From Paralichthys olivaceus (taxonomy: Eukaryota > Chordata > Actinopteri > Pleuronectiformes > Paralichthyidae), in NCBI RefSeq assembly GCF_024713975.1, contig NC_091099.1:2946001-3010000 (forward strand): DNA of 64,000 nt, in the 5' to 3' direction. Both the position numbers and the translations under genes were made by a program. Under the pieces are notes generated by a model. The model made no database searches. It was given only the letters and a program-made list of their open reading frames with translations, and was not told the DNA's origin. Of this stretch, positions 1 through 31,210 are shown piece after piece. Positions within the stretch are counted from its first letter, which is position 1. Each line of letters opens with the position of its first letter.

Positions 1-109
1 ACAGCTTGTCTGCAATGACTAAATCCATTCCTGCGGCCTCTTGGGAAGAAGTCCACGTGGCTTCGGAGGCCTCGAGGGGCCCGTTTCCAAAAAACTGTTC
101 ACATCCCTC

Positions 110-230
110 CTATTCCTTAAAACAATCACTGATCACATCAGTGTCAATGGGAGGAGAGGAAGGGTGCGTGGTAACAGCGCTGAGACGCAGCTCAGGCTCA
201 AACACAAAGGACAGCTGGGAGACTCGGTCC
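110..230 (-). other. Weak candidate terminal exon, unidentified
   Basis: On the minus strand an acceptor (CATACCTGTAG) precedes an open frame that reads DRVSQLSFVFEPELRLSA and ends in a stop at 110-112. The codons look protein-like, but no family was recognised. The rest of such a gene would have to lie between here and the end of ranbp10, where I see no exons. It could equally be chance. Confidence 0.15.
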
Positions 231-264
231 CTACAGGTATGAGGTTGTTCTTTTGTGTGTTTGT

Positions 265-302
<38 letters not shown>

Positions 303-849
303 CAGAAGTCCTTTACAGCTGTAGAAGCAGATGTCAAGTATGCACTCTATGTATACTTGTTAGAATAGTTCCTATTATCGCAGACGGTGTGACTAAAGAA
401 ACAGTTTGACCTGTAGTTAACCTCACACTGCAAACATACTGTACTTCAGTGTTTATCCACGTTTCTTTGCCGTAGAATTCAAATCTCTCTTGAACGGAAA
501 TATACACCTCAGGTTGGAGCCACGAGTCAGACAACATTCAGTCATTGCTATTTGGTAGAAAATGAAGTTCTGTGTAAAACATGAGATGGGAAAAAAAAAA
601 AAAAACGTTTTACGACAGATACATCTGAGGGGTTTAACGGAAGTTTAAAATAAAATAAATCTTTTCATATCAAGACCCAATTAAAGAATTGAGGTGGTGA
701 GCAGTGGAGTCAGAGTTGTAATTTGACCGTGAACCACAATCTATTCAGATACAACGACCGAGGGAAGTTAATACACAATCATTTTAAAAGATCATTTAAA
801 TAATTGATTTATCTGATTATAAATTCTTAAACAAAATCTGGCTGTTCAT

Positions 850-1086
850 CATAGACTGTGAATAAAGATGGATGACATGAGAGCCCCCCCCCCCCCCCCC
901 AAAAGTGAAGCCAAAATATCTTGACTGCAGTAAAGGTAATAAACTTCACCTCCTCCATGTTAACAGATGTGACATGGGCCAAACTAAAAAAAAAACCAAG
1001 ATGGTTTCTGTAATTTTTGAGACACAAGATGTTCGTACATTGGGAGGAAGTGGAAACGTGGAAACCATCTTTATTCACAGTCTGTG
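850..1086. mobile_element. 237-bp MITE with near-perfect 22-bp terminal inverted repeats
   Basis: Positions 850-871 and the reverse complement of 1065-1086 match at 21 of 22 bases (core GACTGTGAATAAAGATGG). The inside has a poly-C run at about 886-900 and no coding frame. The size and structure suit a non-autonomous DNA transposon. Related pieces occur at about 1735-1797, 61810-61930 and 62940-63165. A clear target-site duplication was not seen. Confidence 0.85.
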
Positions 1087-1734
1087 CTTTTCACTATGAT
1101 GCCAGGTGACAAATCCAGACTCACGAGATGTCGTGTAGACGAGAGGAGCTGGAGGTTCAAAGTTAAGGGGCTAAGTGAAATTAATATAATGTATGGGTTC
1201 AATTTATTTATTTCTCTATTTAATATTGAAGACAGTGAGGAGTGGCTCACAGACGAGGCTTCAGCTGTGTTTTATATAGTTTAGGTATTTGGTAGTTTTG
1301 TTACAGTGGCTCTACAATTCAAACCTCTGTGACGACTTCTTTGTAAATCTCATAGTGGCCGGCAGCGAACCTTCTTATCGTTATCGTACAGGGGTGAAAA
1401 ACATTCTGGGACAATCTTGTGGTTTTAGGCTACACATTGTAAATAACATTAGACTTGACTACGTCCTAATTAACAGGACAACAGGACATAGTCAAGTTAG
1501 GTTTACGGTTGTTAGAGAAATGGAGTTATCTGTGCGAGAAGAGAACTTTTTAAAACACACAGGTCTGGTTCTGAGGCTGTGTGAGTGGTTGGAAACAGAC
1601 TGTTTATAGAGTTGGATGAAGTGACAGTGTCTTGATTGCCCCCTGCTGGCTAAGAGCCCGGTCACCCCGGTACGTTTGCTTCCTGTGACAATCGTCGCGT
1701 AGAGTGGGTGAATACCTTTGTGTCCTGGTGCAGA

Positions 1735-1797
1735 GATATTTTGGCTTCATTTCTGGATACTAGAGGAAGTGCAGACGCGTCATCCATCTTAGCATAC
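1735..1797. mobile_element. Inverted fragment related to the MITE at 850
   Basis: GATATTTTGGCTTCATTTCT and CGTCATCCATCTT are the reverse complement of the left part of the element at 850-930 (AGATGGATGA ... GAAGCCAAAATATC), with the poly-C stretch replaced. Confidence 0.55.
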
Positions 1798-3267
1798 GTG
1801 GTTTGAGATTGAAACAAAACAAAGGCTGTGCTTTCATTTTCACAAAGTCAGTCTGAAATTAAAAGCCTCCTGTTTTGCAATGATTTTATCTCTTGTTAGG
1901 CTCTAATTGCAGCAGCACATGCACAGAGCGAGTCAGACGGGATGATATTAAAGAAAAAGACCCCTTGGGTGAATTCTACCCATACGCAACCTGGGCTTGT
2001 TAGTCTGTCTTTGATTGTGATTTTCTTTATGCTGGCATCAAGGTGACCGTGATAATAGCGTTAGGCGACAGCAGGTGTTGCGGGTGCAGCCGGAGCCGAG
2101 CTCTGCGGACTGCAGCCACATCACTGTGGTCGATGCTGTGGTAGTTCCAGCAAAATCTAAGGCCTTGACACCTCGAATAATCCAATTTAATCACTGGTCG
2201 TCACCCTTTCCCCCTGGTTACTGGCAGAGTTTGCAACAAAGCCACTTCAATTATGTTTCAGGATGAGACGACTAACCTGATATTTTCTTCTTAACAGGTT
2301 CTGGCAACGAAACTAAAATTCTGTGTTTCCAAATTATCAAAACGACTAGCTGCTCTCTTCAGTCTGACATCAGTCCATTTTCTGTCGGTTAGTGTTTACT
2401 ACTTTGCTGCATCAGCCTTGACCACCTCCACACAATCAGAGGTGTTTTTCATGCTGAGGACTTTTTTGCTCAGCCGGCTTTTTTAAGACATGAATGCACT
2501 TCTCAAGGTGGATATTTCAGGGGAATAAAAGGCTGCGCTGCAGAGTCTGTCTGGCTCTTATATTTTATTAAAGATGACGTAATATACTTCAGGTTTTGTT
2601 AAGGTGACCTACAGTTGTGAGGGTCACCGTGGTAACCAGCTGTGAGTATTGTGGTCTGTGATATGGTGAACAACAACAACGTGAGTAAAATACTGATTGT
2701 AGGGAATCAAAGTCCACCCTTTAAAACAGAAGAATAAAATAAGGGGGTTTTACAATTTAGTTTTTGTCCAGGATGAGCACAACAAACTGACAAAAAAGAA
2801 CTAAAAAAAAAGAAAGGCTAGATAAACAGAATAATAATTAATTATCTTTAAATAGTGTCACACATTTCTTTGTTTGATAATACTAAATTAAAAGGAAGCT
2901 TTCTTCTCTGTCACGTTCTTCTCTGCTCCTCTGTCTGCGCCGCTGATTCGGTCTGAAGGACAGCCAAACACACCAATCACACGCATGCTCTTTCCTCCGT
3001 CGCCATGACAACTACCTGCTGGACATGCCTTCTCTCAGTGCTACTTAACATTAACCTGTGGAGACATGGGTAAGGTCTGTGATGAATGAGTGTAGCAGTA
3101 ACAGCTTGCACTTACATTTGTAGCATTGATGTAATGTTTCGGTATTTTTACTTCCTTCTTTGAGAATATCGAACTATATACACTATATACATATACATTT
3201 TACTACCAGCTGATCAGAAACAAGATTTGTCCAGATTAAGTCCATTATTCACTCACCTGGACCGGGG

Positions 3268-23953
<20,686 letters not shown>

Positions 23954-24841
23954 CGTCGGCCTCTTGTTCCCGAAGTCTTAACGTCGGCTGGCGTGCGTCC
24001 GTGGCCCGGTGTCGGTCTTCTGGAGCTGGGGGCTGAGAGTGAGAGGGACCGAGGGGAGAAAATAGCAGCGGTGTGACATCCCCGGATAAGCAGCAGAATG
24101 CACTGTAGGCTGGAGCGGTGCACTGTGGGTACTGTAGTTCAGCCACCCGTTCGCCTCCACGCTAACGTCCCTGGAAATGACTACAGAGCTCCACTGCGGT
24201 GACCCCCTGCTTCAGGTCTTTCACCGAGTGGCTAGGAAATGTAGTTTTTATTATTGGTAGAGGTTGAATTTATAGACATTTTTAGAAGATTATATAATTT
24301 AACGCTCGTTTTTTTTTAATTTGGTGCATGGTTGAGAGGAAGTGGAGCTCAAACATATTTGCTAGCAACTTGAAAATTAGCATGTAAGAGTTAACATTTT
24401 CAGAAGGAAAACAAAGTGTTTCAAAAAATAATAACTCAAATTATTTTAGCACTGTAGCATTTTTTTCTCATCTCCGCTTCCACCACGTTACGTTATGATT
24501 ACTGGAAGTTGTAGTTTTGTGTGATGTTTTATTATTTTTTTTTAAACTACATTACCTATTTTATGACTTATTCATCAGATAGTTTAGAGTCAACGGCTTA
24601 CCTTCTGGTTAAAGAGCAGCTCTGTCCCGCGGCATTTCCTGCAATTAACAAGAAAGTTCAAGTCTTACACAAGTGGGAATCTAGTTAGGCAGCGCCGCGG
24701 TCTGCTCTGTGGGTCCTGCTGCGGGCAACGTCCTTGTTACCATGGGAACCCATCCACAGTGCTAGCACCTGCGATGCTAATCTCGAGTTGAGTGACCAGG
24801 AGCCAACGCGTTGTCATCGAACCGTCGTGTAACCTCGAGAA
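23954..24841. promoter_or_regulatory. Shared head-to-head promoter region of ranbp10 and tsnaxip1
   Basis: The two start codons diverge with 888 bp between them. The ends of the interval (about 23954-24180 and 24650-24840) are GC-richer than the AT-rich centre, so there may be two core promoters, not one. No TATA box was recognised. The X-box at 24736-24749 lies on the tsnaxip1 side. Confidence 0.6.
24736..24749. promoter_or_regulatory. RFX X-box-like motif upstream of tsnaxip1
   Basis: The sequence GTTACCATGGGAAC differs at two positions from the palindromic X-box consensus GTTGCCATGGCAAC bound by RFX factors, which drive ciliary genes. It lies about 93 bp upstream of the proposed tsnaxip1 ATG, the usual position for functional X-boxes. 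Binding is inferred. Confidence 0.6.
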
Positions 24842-27800
24842 ATGTCGCCACGCAGAGGTGTCAAACTCCCGCCGCTGCCTCCGTCACGGAAACAGAGGCA
24901 AGTGAGGAAGAAGCAGAAGATGTTTCTTCACCGTCGCTCGGCTCGCCCCGGGTCTCTCCAGTTAGGGCAGGCTCAGGCACTTCCGGTGTCAACTGAATCT
25001 GCCGCTGATGTGTGAATCCAGCCGCCACGCTGTCCGAGAGCCGCACACAAACTCTCCAACAGCCGTGGCAGCCGTGGACAAACGTTCAGCTTGACTTAGC
25101 CCTGTGGTTTTGTTTCAGACTCACGAATGACCACGGAGTTCAGAATAACATTGTGCAGAAACCAGAGGAAGAACCACAAGGAGAAAGTGCGGCGAGAGAG
25201 GTAAGAAAAACATCAACTGGTTTAATTTGATTGCTGCTAAAGATGTTTAGTCAATGTCAATCGAATCAAATGTATTATTTATAGTGTTTTTCTTGGGCTC
25301 CAGCAAATGACAAAAATCTGTACAAAAGCATGTATCATGCAAGAAGCAGCAGAATAATAGTGCAGAATAAAAGTGAGTTGAATATTGCACCTGACATAAA
25401 AAAAAACATAAAAAATGAAAAACTAAAACTGTCATTAAAACCTAAAAACCAGGGTGTAAAATGTACCAGACAAAGTGCAAAGGTTATTGAGATACACAGA
25501 CGAATCACAGTAAAGTCAAACGCCTGTCTTGTCTTTTGTGTGTATGTATCTTTATATACAGTCTATGGTATGTACGTGTTTGTGTGCGCCTTGTTAGTTG
25601 TGTGTTGCAGGCGGCAGTTACATTTACGCCGGCACAGGGAGAAAACCCCGGCTGCTGATGCACATGGAAAGCTATGTGAACAGGGAGCTTCATACTATCA
25701 GTCCCAATGAGCCAAAACACCAGGAACTGAAGCTGCAGGTGCTGTGGTTTATTTTCACAATACAACCAGAGACTATAACATACATGTCCATGTTCAGTGC
25801 ACATATTTTATTGTTTCTCTCTATTGCTTATTTCCATCTGTCTTGGCCACAGGTGTACCGTCATATCTTTGGCTGTTTCATCAAAGAGTTCAAAACCTAC
25901 CAACCCATTCTGTCTGCTATCAAAAAGGAATATGAAAACACTTTAGGTCAGTAGCTCTGCAAAACCCTGCCCAATCATTTAAATCATTTTTTTCAAATTA
26001 TTGCCCTTGTACATTGACTCTTTTGAATGGATTCTGCAAAGAAAATGGCTGCATTTCAATATATTTTCACTTAATTTTTTTTTTCATTGGTTTAGTTTTA
26101 TTTTATAATCTTCAATTTTCAATTGTTCAATTGTCATTTAATGTTTTAACAGTAACGATACAAAATGAAAAAAAATAAGTTGGAGAAGCTTGTTCTTGTT
26201 TTTTTCTATAAATCAACCATCATAAGTGTTGTCAATAATCTTCAGTCCATATAGTATAATAATAGATTCTTTATCTTGCATTAAACATCTGTTCAGCATT
26301 TCAGCAGGATCAAATCCGAGAGCTGGAACCTCTGCGATCTCATCTGCGGCTGGTGAGGGAGGAGTGTGAGAGGAAGATTCAAGCTCGCTTGAGAGAGGAA
26401 CAGGCTGAGATTGGAGCCTTGGAAAGAGAAAAGCAGAAGTTGCAGAGGGACATTGAGGCCACGAGGGAGAAAGAAACGGGGATTCAGGAAGTGGTACATA
26501 CCTCTATTTATTAAGTCATGTGACTTTTAAGGGCTTACAACATGGTGTGATTAATAAACAGATACATTCCTGTTTTTCCAATATTTATTGGAAAATGAAA
26601 AATGTTTTTTTAGTGTCTGTCAGTATTTTTTATAAAAGTTAAGTTCAGATCATAAGGTTGATTTTAGATTAGCCTCCTTTAACACCAGTCACCCTACTAT
26701 CTTCCATTCCTCTCCAGGTAGAACATCTGCAGCATGAACTGTCTAACCAATATCTGCGATACCGGGAGGAGCGTGACGCCCGCAAGTTGCTGATTGGGCA
26801 GCTCAGTTACCTAACAAGAGCTTCTGGGAAAGAGGAGCATGCTGCAGATGAAAATACAGGTGAGCTATGTAGTAGGAAATCACATCACATTAGAAACTCA
26901 CTCACAGACTAAAAATGCCTGGTTAACACAAACCAGTCGACTGGGGGGCTTTTTTCAGTTTTCAAAATCTACTTTGTTACAAAAAAAAAGAGAAGAGGAA
27001 CCTTTTGATATGTCTTTTACATTTTTATATGTGGTGAGGTATTATGTGAGACCAAGTTAAAAAAAATCTTGTCTGTCTTTAAATACAAAGCAAAACGTAT
27101 GATTGATTTCCTGAAGGATTTATTTTATGTTGATAATTTATGAATAAGAGATTTAACCAAATGTGAAAATATAAAACTTAAAAAAACAAGAATATTATGT
27201 TGAGAGCTGTTTCCCTTTTGAAAGAAGACGCCAAAGACCCAGAGGAGCTGCAGCTCGCTCTGAAGGTATGTCGGGAAGACCTGACTACATCCCAGGAGGA
27301 GCTCACCAGGATGAAGGCAGAGTATTGGGATGTTGTGCCACGATGCAACTGGGACAAACTGGAACAAACACACAAGCAGACACTTGTGCAGGTGCCTTAT
27401 ATACTGTACTCACAGTACACTTGTATACAATTCAGTATCTCAGAATTCAGCATTTAAATGATATCCACTTCTGTCCAGTTGAAGACGCTGCAGGGTGACT
27501 TTCATCAGCTGAAGAGTGAGTATGACGCCTTGCTGGAGCTCCACAAAGGAGGTGACGTGCAGGTTGAGGCACTTGACTCCACCACTGTGCAGGTATAGTA
27601 CTTTACTTCACAAGTGGTCACAATATGCAATGTTGATTTTGTATGGAGCTGAGTTTCTCCAATTTCTTTTGTAGGTTGATTTGAGTGTGTCTAAAGGACA
27701 CAGCCAGATTCAGTCCAGCCAGCGTGAGAGCGACACCCTCACTGTCCAGGAGTTTAGGTGACACAAAAGCACACATACGATTATAGTTCAGTTTATTTAT

Positions 27801-28715
27801 ACTGTCCAAAAGTACTTACAATCTCAACTACATACAACTACCTCAATTCAGTTCACTACACTACAGGGGTTTGTTGGTGGGAAGCACAGAGACACTGAGA
27901 ACTACACACTGCAATGACAGGAAATGTTATTGATGTCAAAATAAAACAGGGAAATGCAATGTTATGTAGGTTATAGTCATGTTGCACTTCTCTGTCCATT
28001 TTTGTTTATTTCAACTGAGCTGTCTTTGTATGTGTGTAGAGAAGCCGTGAGCTCAGCGTTCCCTCTGAAGTCAGATGAGGAAATCAATGAACTTGTGCCC
28101 TTGGCTCAGAGTGAAGCAGACAGAAACAATGATGTCATCTCCTCCCAGACACTCTACAGCCTGGTAAGATCCCACAGAGGTTAATCAGAATCAGAATCAG
28201 GGTTTATTGCCGAGTAGATTTACACATACAAGGAATTCTCTATGGTGTGTTTAGTACAGTAAAGTATAGTGTAGTACAGTGTAGAACATGCACATCCTTA
28301 AAGATATACCTACCAATCACAGCAACACACACTACAACAACTGTGATTATTCCACTCAGTAGCGTGTCTGTAGTCTGACTTCTTCTCTCTTGTCTGTTTT
28401 GGAGATTTTAATAACTAAGAAATTCACAGTTATTCAACATCTATTAGCTCCAACTCCAATATGATCCAGTCAGCTTCAGATGTTTTAAGTGCACACAAGT
28501 GGTTCTGGCAGCTCAGGGCCACCTTAATAAGACAGTATGAGACATTATGTTGCTTTAGCCCTTATTTTTTTACCTGTCTGATTCTTTTCTAAAATGTCTC
28601 TTTCTCTACTTTGATTCTCCAACAGCTTGAAGAAGCTGGTGTGGCAGCCCAACCTCCAGTTCTTGACCAATCAGAGGAAAAAGTTGAATCAAATAGTTTT
28701 CCAGCCAGCGACTGA
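24842..28715 (+). CDS. tsnaxip1: Translin-associated factor X-interacting protein 1, shortened form
   Basis: Well-supported exons: 25618 (or 25611)-25738, 25853-25946, 26297-26493, 26718-26859, 27225-27391, 27479-27592, 27675-27757, 28040-28163, 28626-28715; phases agree throughout. The protein matches the TSNAXIP1 N-terminal domain (MESYVNREL, FIKEFKTYQPILSAIKKEYE), then a long charged coiled coil (IRELEPLRSHLRLVREECE; YLRYREERDARKLLIGQL), then ALKVCREDLTTSQEELTRMK, then a short C-terminal piece (FPLKSDEEINEL). The start is less sure. The best in-frame model begins at the ATG at 24842 (MSPRRGVKLPPLPPSRKQ) and uses a GC donor after 24897 spliced to 25618, giving 1,188 nt (395 residues). Human TSNAXIP1 is about 658 residues, so a central block and the C-terminal tail are missing. 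Known from the family: a testis/cilia-associated partner of TSNAX. It could be a working short form or an early-stage pseudogene, though no internal stops were seen. Confidence 0.85.
25119..25200 (+). other. Possible alternative 5' exon of tsnaxip1 (82 nt)
   Basis: A clean acceptor (TGTTTCAG before 25119) and a clean donor (GTAAGA after 25200) define an 82-nt exon. Joined to exon 1 it is open, but it then runs into the next exon (at 25611) in a frame that stops soon. An internal ATG at 25127 reads in frame into the acceptor at 25617. It may be an alternative first coding exon, a frame-breaking regulatory exon, or a chance match. Confidence 0.35.
28183..28320. repeat. Fish dispersed repeat (AATCAGAATCAGAATCAG... 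type)
   Basis: The stretch starts with a repeated AATCAG motif, followed by GGTTTATTGCCGAGTAG and TTTACACATACAAGGAATT, a word order I recognise from a very common teleost interspersed repeat. It lies in the last intron of tsnaxip1. The right edge is approximate. Confidence 0.55.
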
Positions 28716-28795
28716 TATAAAGTTGTAGTAATATTATTCGTGCCATTCACCTCTATTGTTATGTTCTCCTCACCATATAATGTCTTAGAAAACGC

Positions 28796-28801
28796 ATTAA
28801 A
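28796..28801 (+). terminator. Candidate polyadenylation signal of tsnaxip1 (ATTAAA)
   Basis: ATTAAA lies about 80 bp after the tsnaxip1 stop codon and is followed by a T-rich stretch. It is a common variant of the poly(A) signal. It is assigned by position only. Confidence 0.4.
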
Positions 28802-29850
28802 AAATGTGATTTTTTTCTTAGTAGTTCAGGTGGACTTATATATTTTTTGCCCTCTTAATCTATTTATTATTTTTCTTGTAAAATGGACAAACTGGACCTG
28901 CACATAACAAAGCCATAGCACTACTTAAGGTAAAAAATATTACACATTGAACCTTTAACCTTGAGTTACCCATTCATTTCCAGACTGCATGAAAAACCAC
29001 ATCACATAGACCACATATGACAGTCATTGCACCCTGCTGTAGACATCCTGTTTACGCTTCATTTAATGCTAGGATTACTGTGTGACAGAGAGGTACGATT
29101 TCCATACAGAAAACCATTTAGAATGACCTGAGTTTGTGTATAAATGTATCTTAAATTATGCTCATATATTCTTGAAGAACAATTATAAAATAAACACAAT
29201 TGTTGATTTGCATAGAAAAGCTTACAAAGTCATCATCAGTCCACATTTAGACAATCTGTCTACAAATCTATGTTTATAAAAACATCTCGATGAGAGATGT
29301 GACTATTATATGCAGGTGACCATGGGAGGAAGCTGCTAGTTTGAAAAAAAAAAAAAACACTGCAAGGATGAATTGTTTCGGAAGAACATGCAACTCTGTG
29401 TAACACAAAGGCACTGAATACAAGTGTTTTTAAAATAGCATCATAATTGAATATTCTAAATAGATTTTAATGTTATTATTATCACTATTGTTGGTGATTT
29501 AACAGATTATTTTATTTTTCTTGTGCACTATGTCTTTGATAGAAAGTAGGCCCCATGACTAATGTTGACACTATGTTCAGATTATCTAGAGGACACTGAT
29601 TTTTTGAAACCTGTTTGTGTTGAAATTAGTATAATTTAAAATTATATAATTTCAAGCAAATGATGTCATGAGATCCATAAACATTACGTTCTTCATAAAA
29701 GAAAACGAAAGGACAATGCACGACTAGATACCACCTGTTGTTGAAGTTTTATTTTGTAGGAGGTGAGGAGACCAGACCAACTGTAGCAGCTGACTATAGG
29801 GTCGAGTTCATTTAAAAAATAAAATGATCAAAGATGAGTCAAAATAAACT
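28802..29850. other. Intergenic stretch downstream of tsnaxip1
   Basis: AT-rich unique-looking sequence with no long open frame, no splice-bounded exon and no recognised repeat. CENPT and THAP11 lie in the equivalent mammalian interval, but nothing resembling them was seen. Confidence 0.5.
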
Positions 29851-29854
29851 ACTA

Positions 29855-31070
29855 ATACTATAATAGCAGTATATATACACATATTATAATATAATACGAA
29901 TAGTTATCATTATAAATAATAATGCTGTAATATCAGTATATATACACATATTATAATATAATACGAATAGTTATCATTATAAATAATAATGCTGTAATAT
30001 CAGTATATATACACATATTATAATATAATACGAATAGTTATCATTATAAATAATAATGCTGTAATATCAGTATATATACACATATTATAATATAATACGA
30101 ATAGTTATCATTATAAATAATAATACTATAATAGTAGTATATATACAAATATAATATAATATGAATAGTTATCATTATAATTAATAATACTGTAATAGCA
30201 GTATATACACAAATATTATAATATAATATGAATAGTTATCATTATAAATAATAATACTGTAATAGCAGTATATATACACATATTATAATATAATATGAAT
30301 AGTTATCATTATAAATAATAATACTGTAATAGCAGTATATATATACACACATATTATAATATAATATGAATAGTTATCATTATAATTAATAATACTATAA
30401 TAGCAGTATATACACACATATTATAATATAATATGAATAGTTATCATTATAAATAATAATACTGTAATAGCAGTATATATACACATATTATAATATAATA
30501 GTTATCATTATAAATAATAATACTGTAATAGCAGTATATATACACATATTATAATATAATATGAATAGTTATCATTATAAATAATAATACTGTAATAGCA
30601 GTATATATACACATATTATAATATAATATGAATAGTTATCATTATAAATAATAATACTGTAATAGCAGTATATATATACACACATATTATAATATAATAT
30701 GAATAGTTATCATTATAAATAATAATACTGTAATAGCAGTATATATACACATATTATAATATAATATGAATAGTTATCATTATAAATAATAATACTGTAA
30801 TAGCATTATATATACAAATATTATAATATATGATTTGTTATCATTATAAATAATAATACTGTAATAGCAGTATATATACAATATTATAATATAATATGAA
30901 TAGTTATCATTATAAATAATAATACTATAATAGCAGTATATATACACATATCATAATATAATATGAATAGTTATAATTATAAATAATAATACTATAATAG
31001 CAGTATATATACAATATTATAATATAATATAATAGTTATCATTATAAATAATAATACTGTAATAGCACCA
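29855..31070. repeat. 67-bp AT-rich tandem repeat array, about 18 copies
   Basis: The motif CAGTATATATACACA recurs at about 29867, 29934, 30001, 30068, 30199, 30266, 30333, 30404, 30471, 30532, 30599, 30666, 30737, 30868, 30934 and 31001, mostly 67 bp apart (61-71). Copies also carry the perfect palindrome ATATTATAATAT and the block GTTATCATTATAAATAATAAT. The first four copies share the variants TACGAAT and GCTGTAATATC, while later copies have TATGAAT and ACTGTAATAGC, so the array has two homogenised subtypes. It ends directly at the GC-rich nutf2 promoter. Confidence 0.95.
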
Positions 31071-31074
31071 ACAC

Positions 31075-31210
31075 GACCAACACGAATGTAAACAATCAGT
31101 GACGTGTAATGACTCCATCCCCCATGCTGCACCGCTCCGGTGACGCCGGGCACGTCCCTGGCAGCAGACACCGTGCGATCTGCAGCCGGCGGCCTCGGCG
31201 GTGGTGAGAG
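31075..31210 (+). promoter_or_regulatory. nutf2: Promoter and untranslated first exon of nutf2
   Basis: Base composition switches abruptly from the AT-rich array to a CpG-rich stretch that contains GTGACGT (CRE-like) near 31100. A strong splice donor, GAGAG/GTAAGT, ends a likely non-coding exon at 31210. The partner acceptor would be TTCCCAG just before 33539, leading directly to the nutf2 start codon. The transcription start is not visible. Confidence 0.6.

Larger units (their letters stand above)
1..3267. other. Region downstream of ranbp10 (3' UTR plus flanking DNA)
   Basis: It should hold the ranbp10 3' UTR, but no poly(A) signal could be chosen with confidence. It contains a (TG)n run at about 253-300, the MITE at 850-1086 and a MITE fragment near 1735. 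A weak candidate minus-strand terminal exon (110-230) is listed separately. No other gene was recognised. Confidence 0.4.

Noticed and set aside
6-242. Plus-strand frame at the left edge ending at a GTATGA donor
   Set aside because: It lacks a convincing start, has no family match, and the opposite strand reads more like protein; neither is supported enough to call a gene.
29855-31070. CRISPR-like appearance of regularly spaced repeats
   Set aside because: There are no unique spacers between the units; the whole 67-bp unit is repeated, and the genome is vertebrate.
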